NCBI GenBank assembly: GCA_964035575.1
Contig: OZ037914.1
Location: 630,176-694,175, forward strand
DNA from: Rhynchopus sp. YZ270_cl-10
Taxonomy: Eukaryota; Euglenozoa; Diplonemea; Diplonemida; Diplonemidae
Direction: 5' to 3'
Length of the DNA stretch: 64,000 nt
Below, in pieces: positions 29,165 to 40,700 of the stretch. The position numbers and the translations under genes are program-made. A model generated the notes under the pieces. It made no database searches. It was given only the letters and a program-made list of their open reading frames with translations, and was not told the origin of the DNA. Position 1 is the first letter of the stretch. Every line of letters begins with the position of its first letter.

Positions 29165-30719
29165 AATGCAACCACCCCTTTCCTTGTTGGTTTCATAGTT
29201 GTTTTGTTCGCTTTTTTTTCCCTCTTTTTTTTTTGCTTTGTGGTCAAATACTTCCCCCTACTTTGTGTGTGACAAAAAAAAGTGGAGTTCGGTGTAGCGC
29301 ATCCTCGGGTGTTTACACTAATACAACCAATTTTTCAAAAAAAAAAACGACACGAAAATAAATAGCTTACAAACACCACGCTTTTTGTGATCAAGGTGAC
29401 TATGCATGGGAGGCTTAGGGTCATCTTATAAACTTTTCGTTTATGCAATGCTTTTTGTATTCTCATACAACCTCTCCTCCGTGGAAACTGTGTGTATACG
29501 TATACCTCTGAAGTGCTCTTTGGGTGCTCAAGAACCAAGCCAAGAACCAACCTGCCACTGCGGATGAATGGTGAGGCGTTTTTTGCTCTTTTTTGTTGTA
29601 CGGAACAAAATGCACAAATACCTGTGTTGTTGCTATGCATGTTCTCGTTGTTTTCTTTTTCTGGATGATTTTGTCGTGAGTCCAAGAGGCCCTTAGCATC
29701 GATATGTTTTCTAAGGTGTCATCTTCTAAACTTTTCTGTTCTTTCTTTTGTTCGATGCGTTTGTGTGCACCCCCTCCCATTCCCTCAAATGACCCAATAC
29801 GGGTATGGGGGCGGATATATCTTTTCCATATATTTTTTTTAGCGGGAGTAGCATCAAATGTAAACCACGAAATGGATTGTAGGACTGCATGGTTGGGGGG
29901 GTGTCCACCCCGGTGCAGCCGGTCATACCAAAGGTACACTGTTCACGAGAGGGCTTTGTATTTCAACTCTACTTTTTTGAAGGTGACCAAGCAAGGCTTT
30001 GATCCATACAAACTTTTCTCTCTTTTTGTTGTACATAATCTGTTCTTTTTTTTTGACAGGTTTGATTTTTTGTCGATAAAAGGTTTTCAAAATGTCAGGG
30101 ATTTTCAAAGTGTGAAATCCTAGAATAGACCCTGAATGTGATGTGCAAAAAAAAAAAGCAACCTTTTTTTGGGGTATTTATATGGCAGGACCCCCGACCA
30201 CCTACGCTGAGAAGAAACGGGTGGAGGGCATATCAGATGTAAACCTCGAGATGGATGGTTTGAGTCCACCCCCCCGGTGTTCTGGTTTGCGCACTGAGGT
30301 CCATGGTCACGAAGAGGGCTTTGCAGTTGCGGTTGTATTTCCATGTTCGATGTGACTTTGCTGTGCATTTTCACTTCAATGGTGAAGTGATACGTCTTTT
30401 GTGGTTTTACTTACTACGGTGAAACCACAAGGTAAAACCACAGTCAACTCATGTACTTCACCGTCGCGTGCACCCCACAACACATCCCTTCCTCCACCCT
30501 ACCACCACACAACAGTACACTACACACCAACCCCCACCCTAGTGGTGTTTGAGGCTCTACACCTCTACACGCCCACCCTCACTAAAAGGGGGGGTGCTCC
30601 GGGACTATCCTGATCACCTGACCTTACCTCTCTTGTGAGGGGGTAGGGGGGAGACAGCTGTTGTCTTCTTTTGTTTTTTATTTGTGCTTTTTTTTTTGTT
30701 TTGCTGCCGGGGTTTTTAA
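28248..30719. other. Repeat-rich gene-free region
   Basis: No supportable gene. It contains R2 at 28312-28360 and 29282-29340; an A-run of about 40 (29122-29161); R1 at 29394-29438 and 29980-30018; R6 at 29464-29585; R8 at about 29850-29975 and 30229-30345 (ATCANATGTAAACC, then GGATGG/GGATTG and CACCCCGGTG); and a palindromic element at 30375-30469. The ORFs are broken by homopolymers and lack domains. Confidence 0.55.
30375..30469. mobile_element. Miniature palindromic element, copy 1
   Basis: TGGTGAAGTGAT ... TGTGGTTTTAC ... CGGTGAAACCACAAGG ... CATGTACTTCACCGTCG: inverted ends and inverted inner segments. A second copy is at 34315-34430. The same ending (TCACCGTCGTG) also bounds the iteron array at 36112-36336. 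Confidence 0.65.
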
Positions 30720-32334
30720 ATGAGCGCGGGCAAGCAGAGGCTGCAGTTCAAGGCACCTCAACTCACACTACGCAAGACTGTCCCCACTCCGCCCCCAGCA
30801 TCTGCACAGCAGGCCTCCAGCAGCGCCGCAGCAGTCGCACCGGAACCTCAGTCACGCGCCGATCCTTGGACAGACAGCGGAGCATGGGGTATGCATTACA
30901 CGACATTCCTTCCACACCGTTTAGAAAAAAATCCTGAAAATCCGCACTATTTTATAACCTGCCTACAAAGCGTAGCTTAAAAGGAGAAAATAGTTCCGAT
31001 ATGGTCGCCAAATCACCTCCAGGGTAATTGAGCAAACGAAAAAAGACCTTCTTTTATTCAGAGAATTACTCTTTACTACGACTAAGCACGAGAGGCTTAG
31101 GATCATCTTATAAAACTTTTCTTTTTTCTTTTACAGTATTCCGCCAAGGTCCTAGCGGTATCGGCAAGATCTCCGATACGGGCGTCAAAGTGTCCAGCAG
31201 AAAGGCGAACGACAGCGGTGCGAGCCAGATCCGTCACATTCTTGACTCGAAGATTAAACTTGACAACCTCAAGATCCTCAGCCTCCTGGGGAAGGGCTCT
31301 GCTGGGCGCGTCGACTTGGTGGAGGATGTTAACACTGGGGTATGCCCACCACCACCCCACCACCACCCCACCCCTCCACACCCCCTCCACCACCACCTTC
31401 TAACCTTATAGGAACAATATGCCCTGAAGACAGTATGCTTCGGAGGCCGGCAAACGCAAAAGATGTGGGAAGAGGAGACAAAACGTCTCTGGGAGAAGAC
31501 ACCACATTTGGTACAGACGTTGCAGGCATTCACCATAAAGGAGGATCGGAAGCTGGTGTTGATTCAAGAGTATATGGATATCGGGAGTCTGCAGGGGATG
31601 CTCCAGATCTGTCGTGAAAAGGATATTAAGATTCCTGAGCAGGTGATCTCGGTGTTGACGAAGCAGATTCTTAACGGGCTGTTGTACCTTCACAACCAAC
31701 AGTCACAGAACGTTGCGAGAGCGCAGATGCACCGTGACCTCAAACCTGGCAACGTTCTGGTAAACTCAAAAGGAGAATGCAAAGTGGCAGACTTTGGTAC
31801 AACAGCAGAGGTAGCTACGCTAGGGCAAAGCTCTTTCATCGGTACTACCCTCTATATGTCTCCTGAGCGCATAAAGTATGTCAAAATTTTTGGAAATAAA
31901 AAAAAAATAAAAAAAAATAAAAATCGCAGGGGAGGAAGATACAGCACCCCAGCAGACCTGTGGGCTGCAGGGATGACGGTTGCGGAGATGGTGCTTGGGC
32001 GGTATCCGTTTAACGAATCATCAAACTTCCTTCAGCTCCTGCAGGAGATTACTAGTGTGCGTGCGGTGAGCCTACCAGGTGCATCAGAGGAAGTTACCAG
32101 CTTTGTTCACGCACTCATGAAGCATGATCCAGGGCAGAGACCAACTGCCAAAGATGCACTCAATCTTCCTTTCATCACGGTATGTAGCTTTTTTTTAGTT
32201 TTTTTTTTTTTGGGATCTTTTTTTTTTTGCAGGAATACAATGATGCCAAGCAAAGTGAGGTGTCCGCTTGGTTAGCAGAAAATATTAAGCCGTATGTGAA
32301 ACTGTCTACTGCGGTGGAGGCTGAACAAAAATGA
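30720..32334 (+). CDS. Protein kinase, MAP2K (MEK)-like, five exons
   Basis: Exons 30720-30888, 31137-31339, 31412-31875, 31930-32179 and 32233-32334 join to 395 residues; all four introns start GTATG and end AG. The first about 95 residues are Pro/Ala/Ser-rich. The kinase domain has the Gly loop GKGSAGRV (108-115), ATP-binding Lys130 (YALK), catalytic HRDLKPGN (231-238), DFG (251-253), and MSPER followed by IKGGRYSTPADLWAAG, which is typical of MAP2K activators of MAP kinases. The activation segment (ATLGQSSFIGTTLYMSPER) offers Ser/Thr sites in MAP2K-like spacing. Each join restores a conserved motif: exon 2/3 at VNTG/EQYALK, exon 3/4 at ERIK/GGRY. Intron 3 is 54 nt and in frame with no stop, so unspliced RNA would add 18 Lys-rich residues after the APE-type motif. 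Confidence 0.9.
30889..31136 (+). other. Intron 1 of the MAP2K-like gene carrying R3 and R1
   Basis: It starts GTATGC and ends TTTTACAG. R3 occupies 30962-31039 and R1 31079-31120, ending about 15 bases before the acceptor, so nearly half of the intron is dispersed repeat. Confidence 0.85.
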
Positions 32335-33993
32335 AAGTAAAAACAAAAACAAAAACAATTATGTACAGTGAGCTGCGAGTTGCGCTCACATAGCCTCTTG
32401 CCATGTTTCTTTTTTTTCCTTTTTTTTTTTCCTTTAGGTTTTATGCAGTAGGTAATGGGGTTGGGGATGGGTGACAGGATGAGATGTTCTGTTCAAGGCG
32501 TTTTCTCGCCGTTTTGTGGGGTCAGACAATACAGGAAAATTTTTCCAAAAAAAAAAGGAAAGTGGAGAGATTGCACAACTGTGGCAACACAACCGAGAAG
32601 GGCCTTTTTTCTTTTTTCACCTTTTTTTTTTTTTTTTTTTTTGAAAACGATTTCAATCACATCAAAACAACGCACCGTTCTGCTTCCCTTATTGGGTTGC
32701 AAAATGGTATTGGCAAAAGCAATGCAAAGAGAGGGGAGAAAAAAAAGAGAAAGCTGGTCACCACAGTAAACTTTTTTTCTTCCCCCAAAATGACACGATT
32801 TTGGTACTGCATAGACATTTTTTTTTTCTGTTTCAGGTGGCACAATGCAATCCTGGAGGTGTCTGTACGTTATCAATTTTACTTTTTTTTTCTATTTTTT
32901 TCTTTCTCGCCATCTTTCCCCCACGCACCTCAAATATTTTTTTTTGTTTATTTTTTTTTGCTTCGTTCGGGTGTTGCAGGTCAAGTGGGAGAAGATGGTG
33001 GTCGAAAAATCGAGGTGAGCACAAAATTCTTTTTTGAAAGCGGTTGTCGACACAATAATGGTATCCGATCGCCCTCTTAGTGACATTGAGTACAGAACTC
33101 ATGTCGGGGGGGTGGTCGATGGTCGATGAAACAAATGGAAAAATAAAATAAAAAAAATCAAGATTCATTGTGTTGAGGATGATCTGCATCTATACCTTTG
33201 AAAATTCATTCGCCTTCGGGCGACTTTTTGTTGTACAGAACCCCATCCTCAGACAGGGTGTGGTCGATATTACAAAAAAAAAAAACCAAAAAAAAAACCC
33301 CCCCCCAACCCCTGCTTCCAACGAAAGCTGGGTGTTTTATAGCTCCACACAAACACACACACACACACACAAAACAACAACAAACGAAAAGCTGATGTGA
33401 ACAAGATCGTCCACGCTTTTCGTTTCCCCCCCTCCTTTTTTTTTTGTTCTCTTTTGTGATTAGGTTTCCCCCTTCCCCCATCTCCCTCCCCACCAGACAC
33501 GAGGAAACACTGTTTTTTTTTTCTTTTTTTATAGGGAAATCACTGAAGATGTCCACCCTTTTGAATACAACTGTATGATTCTTAGGACTGAAACAGGGTT
33601 AATATCAGAAACCAATCTACTGAAGTTTCAACTTGTGCACGAAGCATTTTACTTTTCTTTTCTACGTTTTGCAAAACACACACCATAAAAAGAAAGATGG
33701 GAACATTTTTGTTGATCCCTCACCATATACTATCAATTTATTGATTGCATATGATGAAAATACTTTTTTTCTTTCTCCTCCGTCATGAAGAAACAAATGT
33801 AGTGGAGTTCATCCTGGTGTCTACACTAAATACAAACCAAGTTCTTAAACAAAACAAAGAGGAGAAGATGACCTTTACATACCTTTAGAAATGCATTAGC
33901 ATGAATAGCTGGTATTCAGCCACACGGGGCCAGTAAAGGCAACAACTGATTATTTCGATAAAAAAAACAACTCTGTTATTTTTCTCTTCTCAT
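32335..33993. other. Homopolymer-rich intergenic region
   Basis: No gene. It contains a fragment of repeat R7-like sequence (GATTGCACAACTGTGGCAACAC at about 32569, shared with 22705), R4 (33203-33275), an (AC)n run (33350-33371), R2 (33801-33850) and many T runs. Confidence 0.5.
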
Positions 33994-34314
33994 TTGGTGC
34001 GTGCGTCCGCAGAGGCAGTGGCATTGACACTCCCAGTACCTTTCACTTCCGTTCCTGTGCACTTTCCTGTGCCCTCAAGGAGAGAGGAGCAGATATGTTA
34101 CAACACTCGGACTGCATCCCCAATGACAACCACACCCTTTTTTTTTTATTCTTTCCTGAGTAAATATTATCACTTAGTCAGCTCGGTCGAAACGTCGTTT
34201 GTTTACGAGAACCTTTTTTTCTGTCTCTGTTTTCTTAAAAACCCTGTCTGGATGGGGAAGGGGGATAGTCATATAGACTTGAGGATTGACACGCCTTGTA
34301 ACGTCTCTGTGACA

Positions 34315-34430
34315 GATGACGGTGAAGTAAATGACTTATGGTTTTACTTTGTGGTTTCACCATTGGCTTACAACGGTGAAACCAGAAGTATAACCACAAG
34401 TCAAATCATTTATGTACTTCACCGTCGTGC
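34315..34430. mobile_element. Miniature palindromic element, copy 2
   Basis: GACGGTGAAGTAAATGACTT at the left pairs with AAGTCAAATCATTT ... TACTTCACCGTC at the right. The inner arms GTGGTTTCACC and GGTGAAACCA also pair. It is about 110 bp, AT-rich and non-coding. Confidence 0.75.
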
Positions 34431-34723
34431 AATCCCATCCCCCCCTTACCCCACAAAGCTGAGAAACCGTCATCTGCGACTTTTTTTATGTGAGATGCTA
34501 TTATCTACAAACAATTCCTTCTAGCCTTTTTAAGGTGACTAAGCAAAGGGCTTATGGTCATCACCCCCTTTTTTTTGCACCAACCTTTCTGAAGATATGT
34601 GTTGAACACAGTTGAAGGGCACATTTCTTAACATTTTTTTTCGTTTATTGGGTGACAGTTTGTTTCCTGTAAGTGTCATCTCTCCTCCTGATATTCCTGG
34701 CATTGGGCGAAAATGGATGGTGT

Positions 34724-34852
34724 TCAAGCGACCCACCCATAGTCGGCCGTGCTCCGGTATTGAAAAGCCGTGGCATGTGTCGGAGTGCGTGACTCACACC
34801 GCGAAGGAGTTGGCGTGAGCCTCTCTGGAGCGTGGGTGAGTGCAGATCTTGG
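34724..34852 (+). ncRNA. GC-rich structured repeat, unit 1 (candidate RNA gene)
   Basis: A 129-bp GC-rich unit in AT-rich surroundings, repeated once at 34891-35025. It can fold with ACCCAC pairing GTGGGT as a closing stem and two inner hairpins (GTGCTCCG with CGGAGTGC; CTCAC with GTGAG). No ORF is shared by the two units. It matches no RNA family I can name, so the RNA call is inference. Confidence 0.4.
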
Positions 34853-34890
34853 TTGTAGTAGCGAATATTCAATGGAGAACATTGAAGGCC

Positions 34891-35025
34891 TCAAGCGACC
34901 CACCCATAGTCAGCCGTGCTCCGGTATTTGAAAAGCCGTGGCATGTGTCGGAGTGCGTGGCTCACACCGCGAAGGAGTTGGCCTCTCTGAGCCTCTCTGG
35001 AGCGTGGGTGATGTGCAGATCTTGG
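34891..35025 (+). ncRNA. GC-rich structured repeat, unit 2 (candidate RNA gene)
   Basis: Like unit 1 but with about 7 extra bases in the last hairpin. The stem there is extended to GGCTCA/TGAGCC, so pairing is kept although the sequence changed. The closing ACCCAC/GTGGGT stem and the GTGCTCCG/CGGAGTGC hairpin are the same. Confidence 0.4.
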
Positions 35026-35925
35026 AAGCATGCATAGGAGAGTGCATCGTTCAGGGGTGTTATCAACAGTTTATGGGTTCTTTTTTGTATTGAACTCTTT
35101 TGTCTTTTTTTGGTAGATGTGTACAGCGAGGCACATCTTTCAAAAATTTTTCTTTTGTTGACACAGTGACGTAGAATGGAGAGTGAGGTAGTTTTATTCA
35201 TTAACCTTTATTGGTACGGGTGGGGGGAGGGAGGGGGGTCCCTCTTGTGTTGTGGTCTTATTATTTTTGATTTTTGAACAAAGGCGAAAAATCTATAAAT
35301 TTTCCCGTCTGTCAAAAAAGGGGGTGAAAGCAACCCTGTGTAGCATTGTTCTGGAGGTGACTTTGGAAAAAAAGGAAAAAAAAAACGCAAATTTGAGCGT
35401 TTTTTTTTTTGTTTTTGTTTTTGTTTTTCTTCGTGGCTTTTTGTGGTTTTCAACAAAGTGGCGTTGGCCATTCGACAAGAAAACTTTGTTTGTCTTTTGA
35501 AAATATTTTGATTTTCCTCAAAAAAAAAAAAATTCTTCAGCCGGAATATTTGTTGTTGTTGTTTTTGCTTCAACTTCACTACCCATTTTTATTCAAGGTA
35601 AATAAGCACTGAACATTACGTTCATCTTTCAATTTATCGAAAATAAAGAAAATCTTTGGTATGAGTACACGGGGAAAGGGGAAGGACGAAAAAATGGAAG
35701 AAAAGAAGAAAAAAAGTGGAATTTCAATCGGGTTTTAAAAACGTTGTGTCAAAACCATTGATATCCAAAAAAAAAATCCTTCGGGTTGTTTTGTTTAAAA
35801 CCTGCTTTTGGTAGGTTATAGGAGCAAAACAAATAGACAAATGGTGGAGTGCATCCTCAGGGTGTCTACACTAATATAACCAAGTTATATAATATGAATA
35901 AGAGTGCAAAACGTAGCTTTGGCGA
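35026..35925. other. Intergenic AT-rich stretch
   Basis: No gene. R1 variant b at 35114-35148 (AGATGTG/CACATCT stem) and R2 at 35842-35890. Confidence 0.5.
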
Positions 35926-36111
35926 TTTGTGGGCAGACCAGGGCTTCCCACAGGGGGGACCACTGGTCCCCCTGGGGGAAAATAAAAATAATAAGGGGGG
36001 ACCAGGGGGGACCAGCCTGCCCTTGAGTGTTCCGAGGCTGCCTATTAGGAATTTTCCACATTTTTTTTAATTTTTCCCACCCTCCCGTCCCCGCGCATCC
36101 AAATACAGGCA

Positions 36112-36336
36112 ACTACACGACGGTGATGTACAGTACATTACAAGTGAAGTTACATGTAACGTTACAAGTGAAAAACCGTTACAAGTGAGTTACAAGTGGG
36201 ATACATGAATTACAGGCAAAATCAGGTTGTAACTGGTGGGTTACAAGTGAGTTACAAGTGAGTTACATGTAACAAAAGTTACATGTAACTCACTTGTAAC
36301 TCCACTTGTAACACCCGTTACATCACCGTCGTGTAA
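36112..36336. repeat. Iteron array of TTACAAGTGA and GTTACATGTAAC
   Basis: About eight copies of TTACAAGTG(A/G) (six forward, two reversed at the right) and three copies of the palindrome GTTACATGTAAC are framed by inverted ends ACACGACGGTGATGTA and TACATCACCGTCGTGT. Such arrays commonly bind a protein. Confidence 0.8.
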
Positions 36337-36348
36337 CAGGGGGAAAAG

Positions 36349-36498
36349 ATGGCACCAAAAAAGTCCTCCGGACCAAGACAGATTTCCATAATGGAATTTG
36401 CAAAGCGACCGGCGGAGTCCCAGTTATCGGCTCAGGCTCCGAAGAGGCAGAAAATAACGGTTGCAAAGAACCACGAGTATGCCTCATGGGCAAAGTGA
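36349..36498 (+). CDS. Short ORF (49 aa) with PIP-box-like motif and basic patch
   Basis: The ATG lies 12 bases after the iteron array and 10 after an acceptor-like GTAACAG. The peptide contains QISIMEFAKRP, close to the PCNA-interacting pattern Q-x-x-I/L/M-x-x-F-F/Y/A, and a basic patch APKRQK that could be a nuclear-localisation signal. It is too short for a family assignment; it could be a real microprotein, a first exon or chance. Confidence 0.35.
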   Translation: MAPKKSSGPRQISIMEFAKRPAESQLSAQAPKRQKITVAKNHEYASWAK

Positions 36499-37048
36499 CC
36501 CCGTCACAGCCAGAACGCGACTCAATTGGTCAAACGCCGAAGGAAAAGGAAGCATGCAGCATGGCAAAAGAAAAAAGTAGCGTACCGTGCGCCTGCGGCG
36601 CAAGATTGCAAGCCACCCATGACATAGTGTGGCTGTAAAATGTGCAATTTTAATCACAGTATTTTGAAATGTTGCGTACCGTGGCTTCGCCAGGAACCTT
36701 TGCCATGACTGTCGTTTCTTTTTGTAGATGTCTATACGAGGAAACGTCTGCACGCTACCGACCTGACATATTTTTTCTTATTCCGCAAAGGTGGGGAACG
36801 TGAGATGATATGCAATATGCGAGTTAATGCAGCAGTTTTAACGGTTTGCCGGGACATTTTCGCCGAAGTCGAAAATTTTTTTTGACCACTTAAAGTGCGT
36901 AAAGGCGCGTAACGTAACGTAGCGTCAGCGTTAATGCTACACACCACACAAATTAAAATCATTGAAAAAAAAAAAAAAATTCCACCTTTTTTTGGCTGGT
37001 CCCCCTGGGAGGCCAAAACCCCAGATCCTGCGGGAAGCCCTGGGCAGA

Positions 37049-37780
37049 ACAAAAAAAAAAAATGTTTTGTAAATACAGCTAAGATTTCAAAAGCATCACG
37101 TAAGACGATGAGTGGTATAGTGGAGTGCATCCTCGGGTGTACAAAAAAAGAATTTTTTAAAAGCAAAAACAAAAAAAAAACGTGGCACAAGAAACAGCGG
37201 GAAAACGTGCACCGGAACAAATGGATACAAATTCTCGGTTCCAAAGCGACCGCGACCAATCACTCACACAAAAAATAAAATAAAATAAAAAATAATCCCT
37301 TCACACACTCACACGACGCATCCACGGCTCAGAAAAATAAAAATAAAAACAACAAAAGCAACCAATTGCACATCAACCGAAGAAGAAAAAAAATACAAGA
37401 ATATTGAACGAGACCTTTTAAAACAAACCAAAAGAAAAGCTTTTCTCCCCTTTTTTGTACCCACAACTTTTGCCCCATCACTCTCTCTCATACACCCCCT
37501 ACTACTACTCATCTTCAGAAAACTAAATCTCAGATTCAGCAAAACAATGCTTCACCAAAATCAACTCCGGTGAATTTTGCACAGTTTTGTTCCTCTCCCG
37601 AATATTTCCTTTTTTTTATCGCTTTTTTCCATAGTGCTTGCTGATTGCTTCCGCTTTTTTGAAGGTCTGTGCAGTTTTGGAGTTTTTCGGCATATTCTCT
37701 TATCGGTCCTACTTCGGCAATCTCAGCGAGAGAATCTCAGAAGGGTAAAAAAAACGCTTCAAAATCCAGCCTTTTTCATT
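37049..37780. other. Leader region of the armadillo gene
   Basis: A partial R2 (37117-37160), A-rich sequence, then a pyrimidine-rich stretch with several AG acceptor-like sites (GTCTGTGCAG near 37674, GGCAATCTCAG near 37731). The open frame extends from the gene back to 37577 without an ATG and is not counted. Confidence 0.5.
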
Positions 37781-40700
37781 ATGGGTCAACAGCATGGAAG
37801 AGGTGAAGTAGTGGCAGAGGTGGTGAACAAAGTTACTATTGCTGCTGACAGTCGCGAAAGCTTTCGGTCAAGAGAACGTGCATTGGTTGCTTTGGAAGGA
37901 CTATGTCATGACCGGGATGTGGCACACATGGCGCTACCTACCTTAAATGAATCGCAGAACGTAAGCAGATTGCTGCTCTTAAGCAGTGCTGGAGAAGGGT
38001 TGAATTCTGCTGCATATCGTTTGCTTCGTACTGCATCTGCGACGCAAAGCCCTCAGGAACGCAGTACCATCGCAAAATGCGTAGCTCCAGAGCTGACAGC
38101 ACTGCTTTGCCGTCATGATACTGCGCCTATAGAAGAGATTGACGATATTGTTTATATTCTTGCGAACCTAGCTGCAAGCGATATCTGCAGGGATGTTCTT
38201 GAATGCGAAAAGGGCGGATTCTGTGGTAGCGACGCTCTTCTACGGCTCATTGGAGCGGACCAAACAGTACCATGTGTACAGCGAAACGCACTTCGCGCAC
38301 TAACCTTTCTTGCAGAGCGCAGCTCCGGTAGAGAACGTATCGTAGGGAAAGGGTCGGTCCTGCCTTTAGTCGCATTGTGCTTTGTAGGGAGTGGATACAA
38401 TGAAGTACGATGCCACGCCCTCCGTGTAATAGCGCTTCTCGCACGCAACCCCTCTGTCCGTAAGGTGCTTGCCTCGCGAGGTCTTCTCACGAAACTCTCG
38501 GTTCTCGCATTTCCTGTGGAGGGTCCGCCCCTGTGTGACCCTCTGTTGACAACGTGTATTGCGTCGGTGTATAGTGCGTTTTCTGTGCATAGGTCGTTTG
38601 AGGGGGTGGATCCGAGTAAAACGTTGTGTCTGTTTTATTCGTTGTTGTGCAGTCAGTATTTGGACCGTGCGTTGCAAGGGCTTTGGGCGACGGCGAATGC
38701 GGTAGTGTGCAAAGAGTTTCGTGCAGAGGTGATTGTGTCGGATGGATTGAAGTTGGTGTTTGCGGTGCTTAGAGCTGGGGCAGAGGAGGTGCAGATTTGG
38801 TATGAGGTGGCCAGGGTGATTGCAGGCATGGCAGCAGGCGCGCATGAAGACATAGAGTTTCTAGCCCGCGAAGGTGCCGTAGAAGCGTTGGTGCAAATAT
38901 TCACATGGTGCATGGAAGGCCGTCGAGGTGCGGTTCCCGACAATGAAGAAACCGAGGCACAGTCGCACCAAGAACATCTCAACGCAACAGCGCGTTTGTT
39001 ATGCATGGGGGTCTGCGTGGAAGCATTGCGGCACCTCACCGCGTTAGGGTACGTCTGTCAGCTGCTCTGTGACCTGGGTGGGCACAGAGGTGTTCTGCAC
39101 CTTCTCACCGAAGGGAGTAGTGTGCGTTCGCAGGAGGGCGCGGCGTGGGTGGTGGCGAACCTTGCACTGCATGCTGGACCTGCTGCGGTGGTGTTGAACA
39201 ACACTGAGGTGATCCCCACCTTGGTCGCAATATTACGAGAATCTACCGGAACTGCGCAGCAAGCTGCAGCCGCCGCTGCAGTCGCAAACATTGCCACACA
39301 TTCAAGCAATGTTCACACTGTGATCTCTAATGGAGGAACCGCAGCACTGCTCCGCATGCTGAAGCTTACGGCATGCGAGGAAACCGTCCGCGTCGACTGT
39401 GTACGTGCCCTGCTTCATCTGGACACCAATGAGGCAAGGTTCGACGTCATGCAGGCAGGTGGTCTTCCCTTCCTACTACGCTACGCAGCAGAGGGTCAGG
39501 CACCGCTTCAAACCGTCTGCGTCAAGGCAGTCCGTCTCCTTGCAGAGGTAAGCGACGACGCACACCGCCACGCCATGGTCCGTGCAGGCGTCTTCAGCAC
39601 CCTCTCGACCCTCCTCGAAGCTGACGTTGCAGTAGTAGTAGTACGTGAAGCAGTGCAGTGCATCTCCTCTCTTACCCGTCTCGTCAGCAATAAAGTAGCG
39701 TTGTTAGAGCAAAACGCGCTTCCAATCCTCTGTCACTTCCTTTCAGACAAAGATCGAGACACCCAGATGCATGCTTTAACCGTTCTTGGTAATGTCGCGA
39801 ATATTCCGGATACATTACGACAGCTTCCCCCTGCAGGGGTTGTGATGAGAGAACTGTGTGCGGCAGTGCAGCTTCGGGTGTTTGCGGTTACTCTACAGGC
39901 CTGCCGATGTCTTGCCCTGCTCACACAATACCCACACCACGCAAAGGCCGCCTTCTCTGCCCTCCCTACCGAACGTTATGTTGAGTTGGCGCAATCTGCC
40001 AACCCTAACCTACAATGCTATGCACTCCAAACCCTTACCAACCTTGCACAACACCGCTCTCATTGGAAGCGCCTGCATGAGGCAGAGCTGACCCACACCC
40101 TTGCCACTCTTCTTGCAGACAGCGGGCATGAGACTGCACTACAAACAGTACGTTGCCTTGCAAACATTGCAGAGGACCCTCATGCTCAGGAAACACTTCT
40201 TCGCGAGACCGATGTGCTACAGTCTTTGACTGCTTTGGCGCACAGCGCGTCTACTGCGTTGCATACGGGAGAGTTGCGTATGGCGAGCACCACTGTGTTC
40301 ACCTCTGAACGGCACGCTCAGATGCTGCAAAGTGTTCTCGCTGCCTTGGCAGGATTTGCTACGGTAGCCTCTGGTGCAGAGGCGATTATATCATACAACT
40401 GCCTGCCCCTCTTTGTTGGGTGTCTTGACTGCACCGACATCGAAGTACGTAGTGCTTCTGCACGCTGTTTAGACGCCCTTTCACGCAACCCTGCAGTCCG
40501 CTCTGCCATAGAACAGGTAGGAGGTGCACACAAGATGGTCGCAACACTACAATCCTCTGCAGCGCTTACCACATCACTACAAGGAAACCTCCATAGTACC
40601 TCAGAAGTTCTCATGAACGATGCAAAATTAAAATCAGATATACTAGAATTGGATGACATAGTAACCGACAACCTCTACGGAATGCCCTATGAAGACCGTG

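Larger units (their letters stand above)
35926..37048. mobile_element. Possible 1.1-kb inverted-repeat element with iteron array
   Basis: GCAGACCAGGGCTTCCCACAGG at the left end and, inverted, GCCCAGGGCTTCCCGCAGG at the right end form imperfect terminal repeats of about 22 bp. Inside are an iteron array (36112-36336), a 49-codon ORF (36349-36498) and an inverted copy of R5 (36541-36698), which may be a later insertion. No transposase is seen. The terminal match could be chance in a G/C-rich motif. Confidence 0.4.

Noticed and set aside
33994-34524. 176-codon frame
   Set aside because: It runs through poly-T and the palindromic element at 34315-34430, with no domain.
37577-37780. 68-codon upstream extension of the armadillo gene
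   Set aside because: It lacks an initial ATG, contains acceptor-like AG sites and pyrimidine tracts, and is unlike the ARM repeats.
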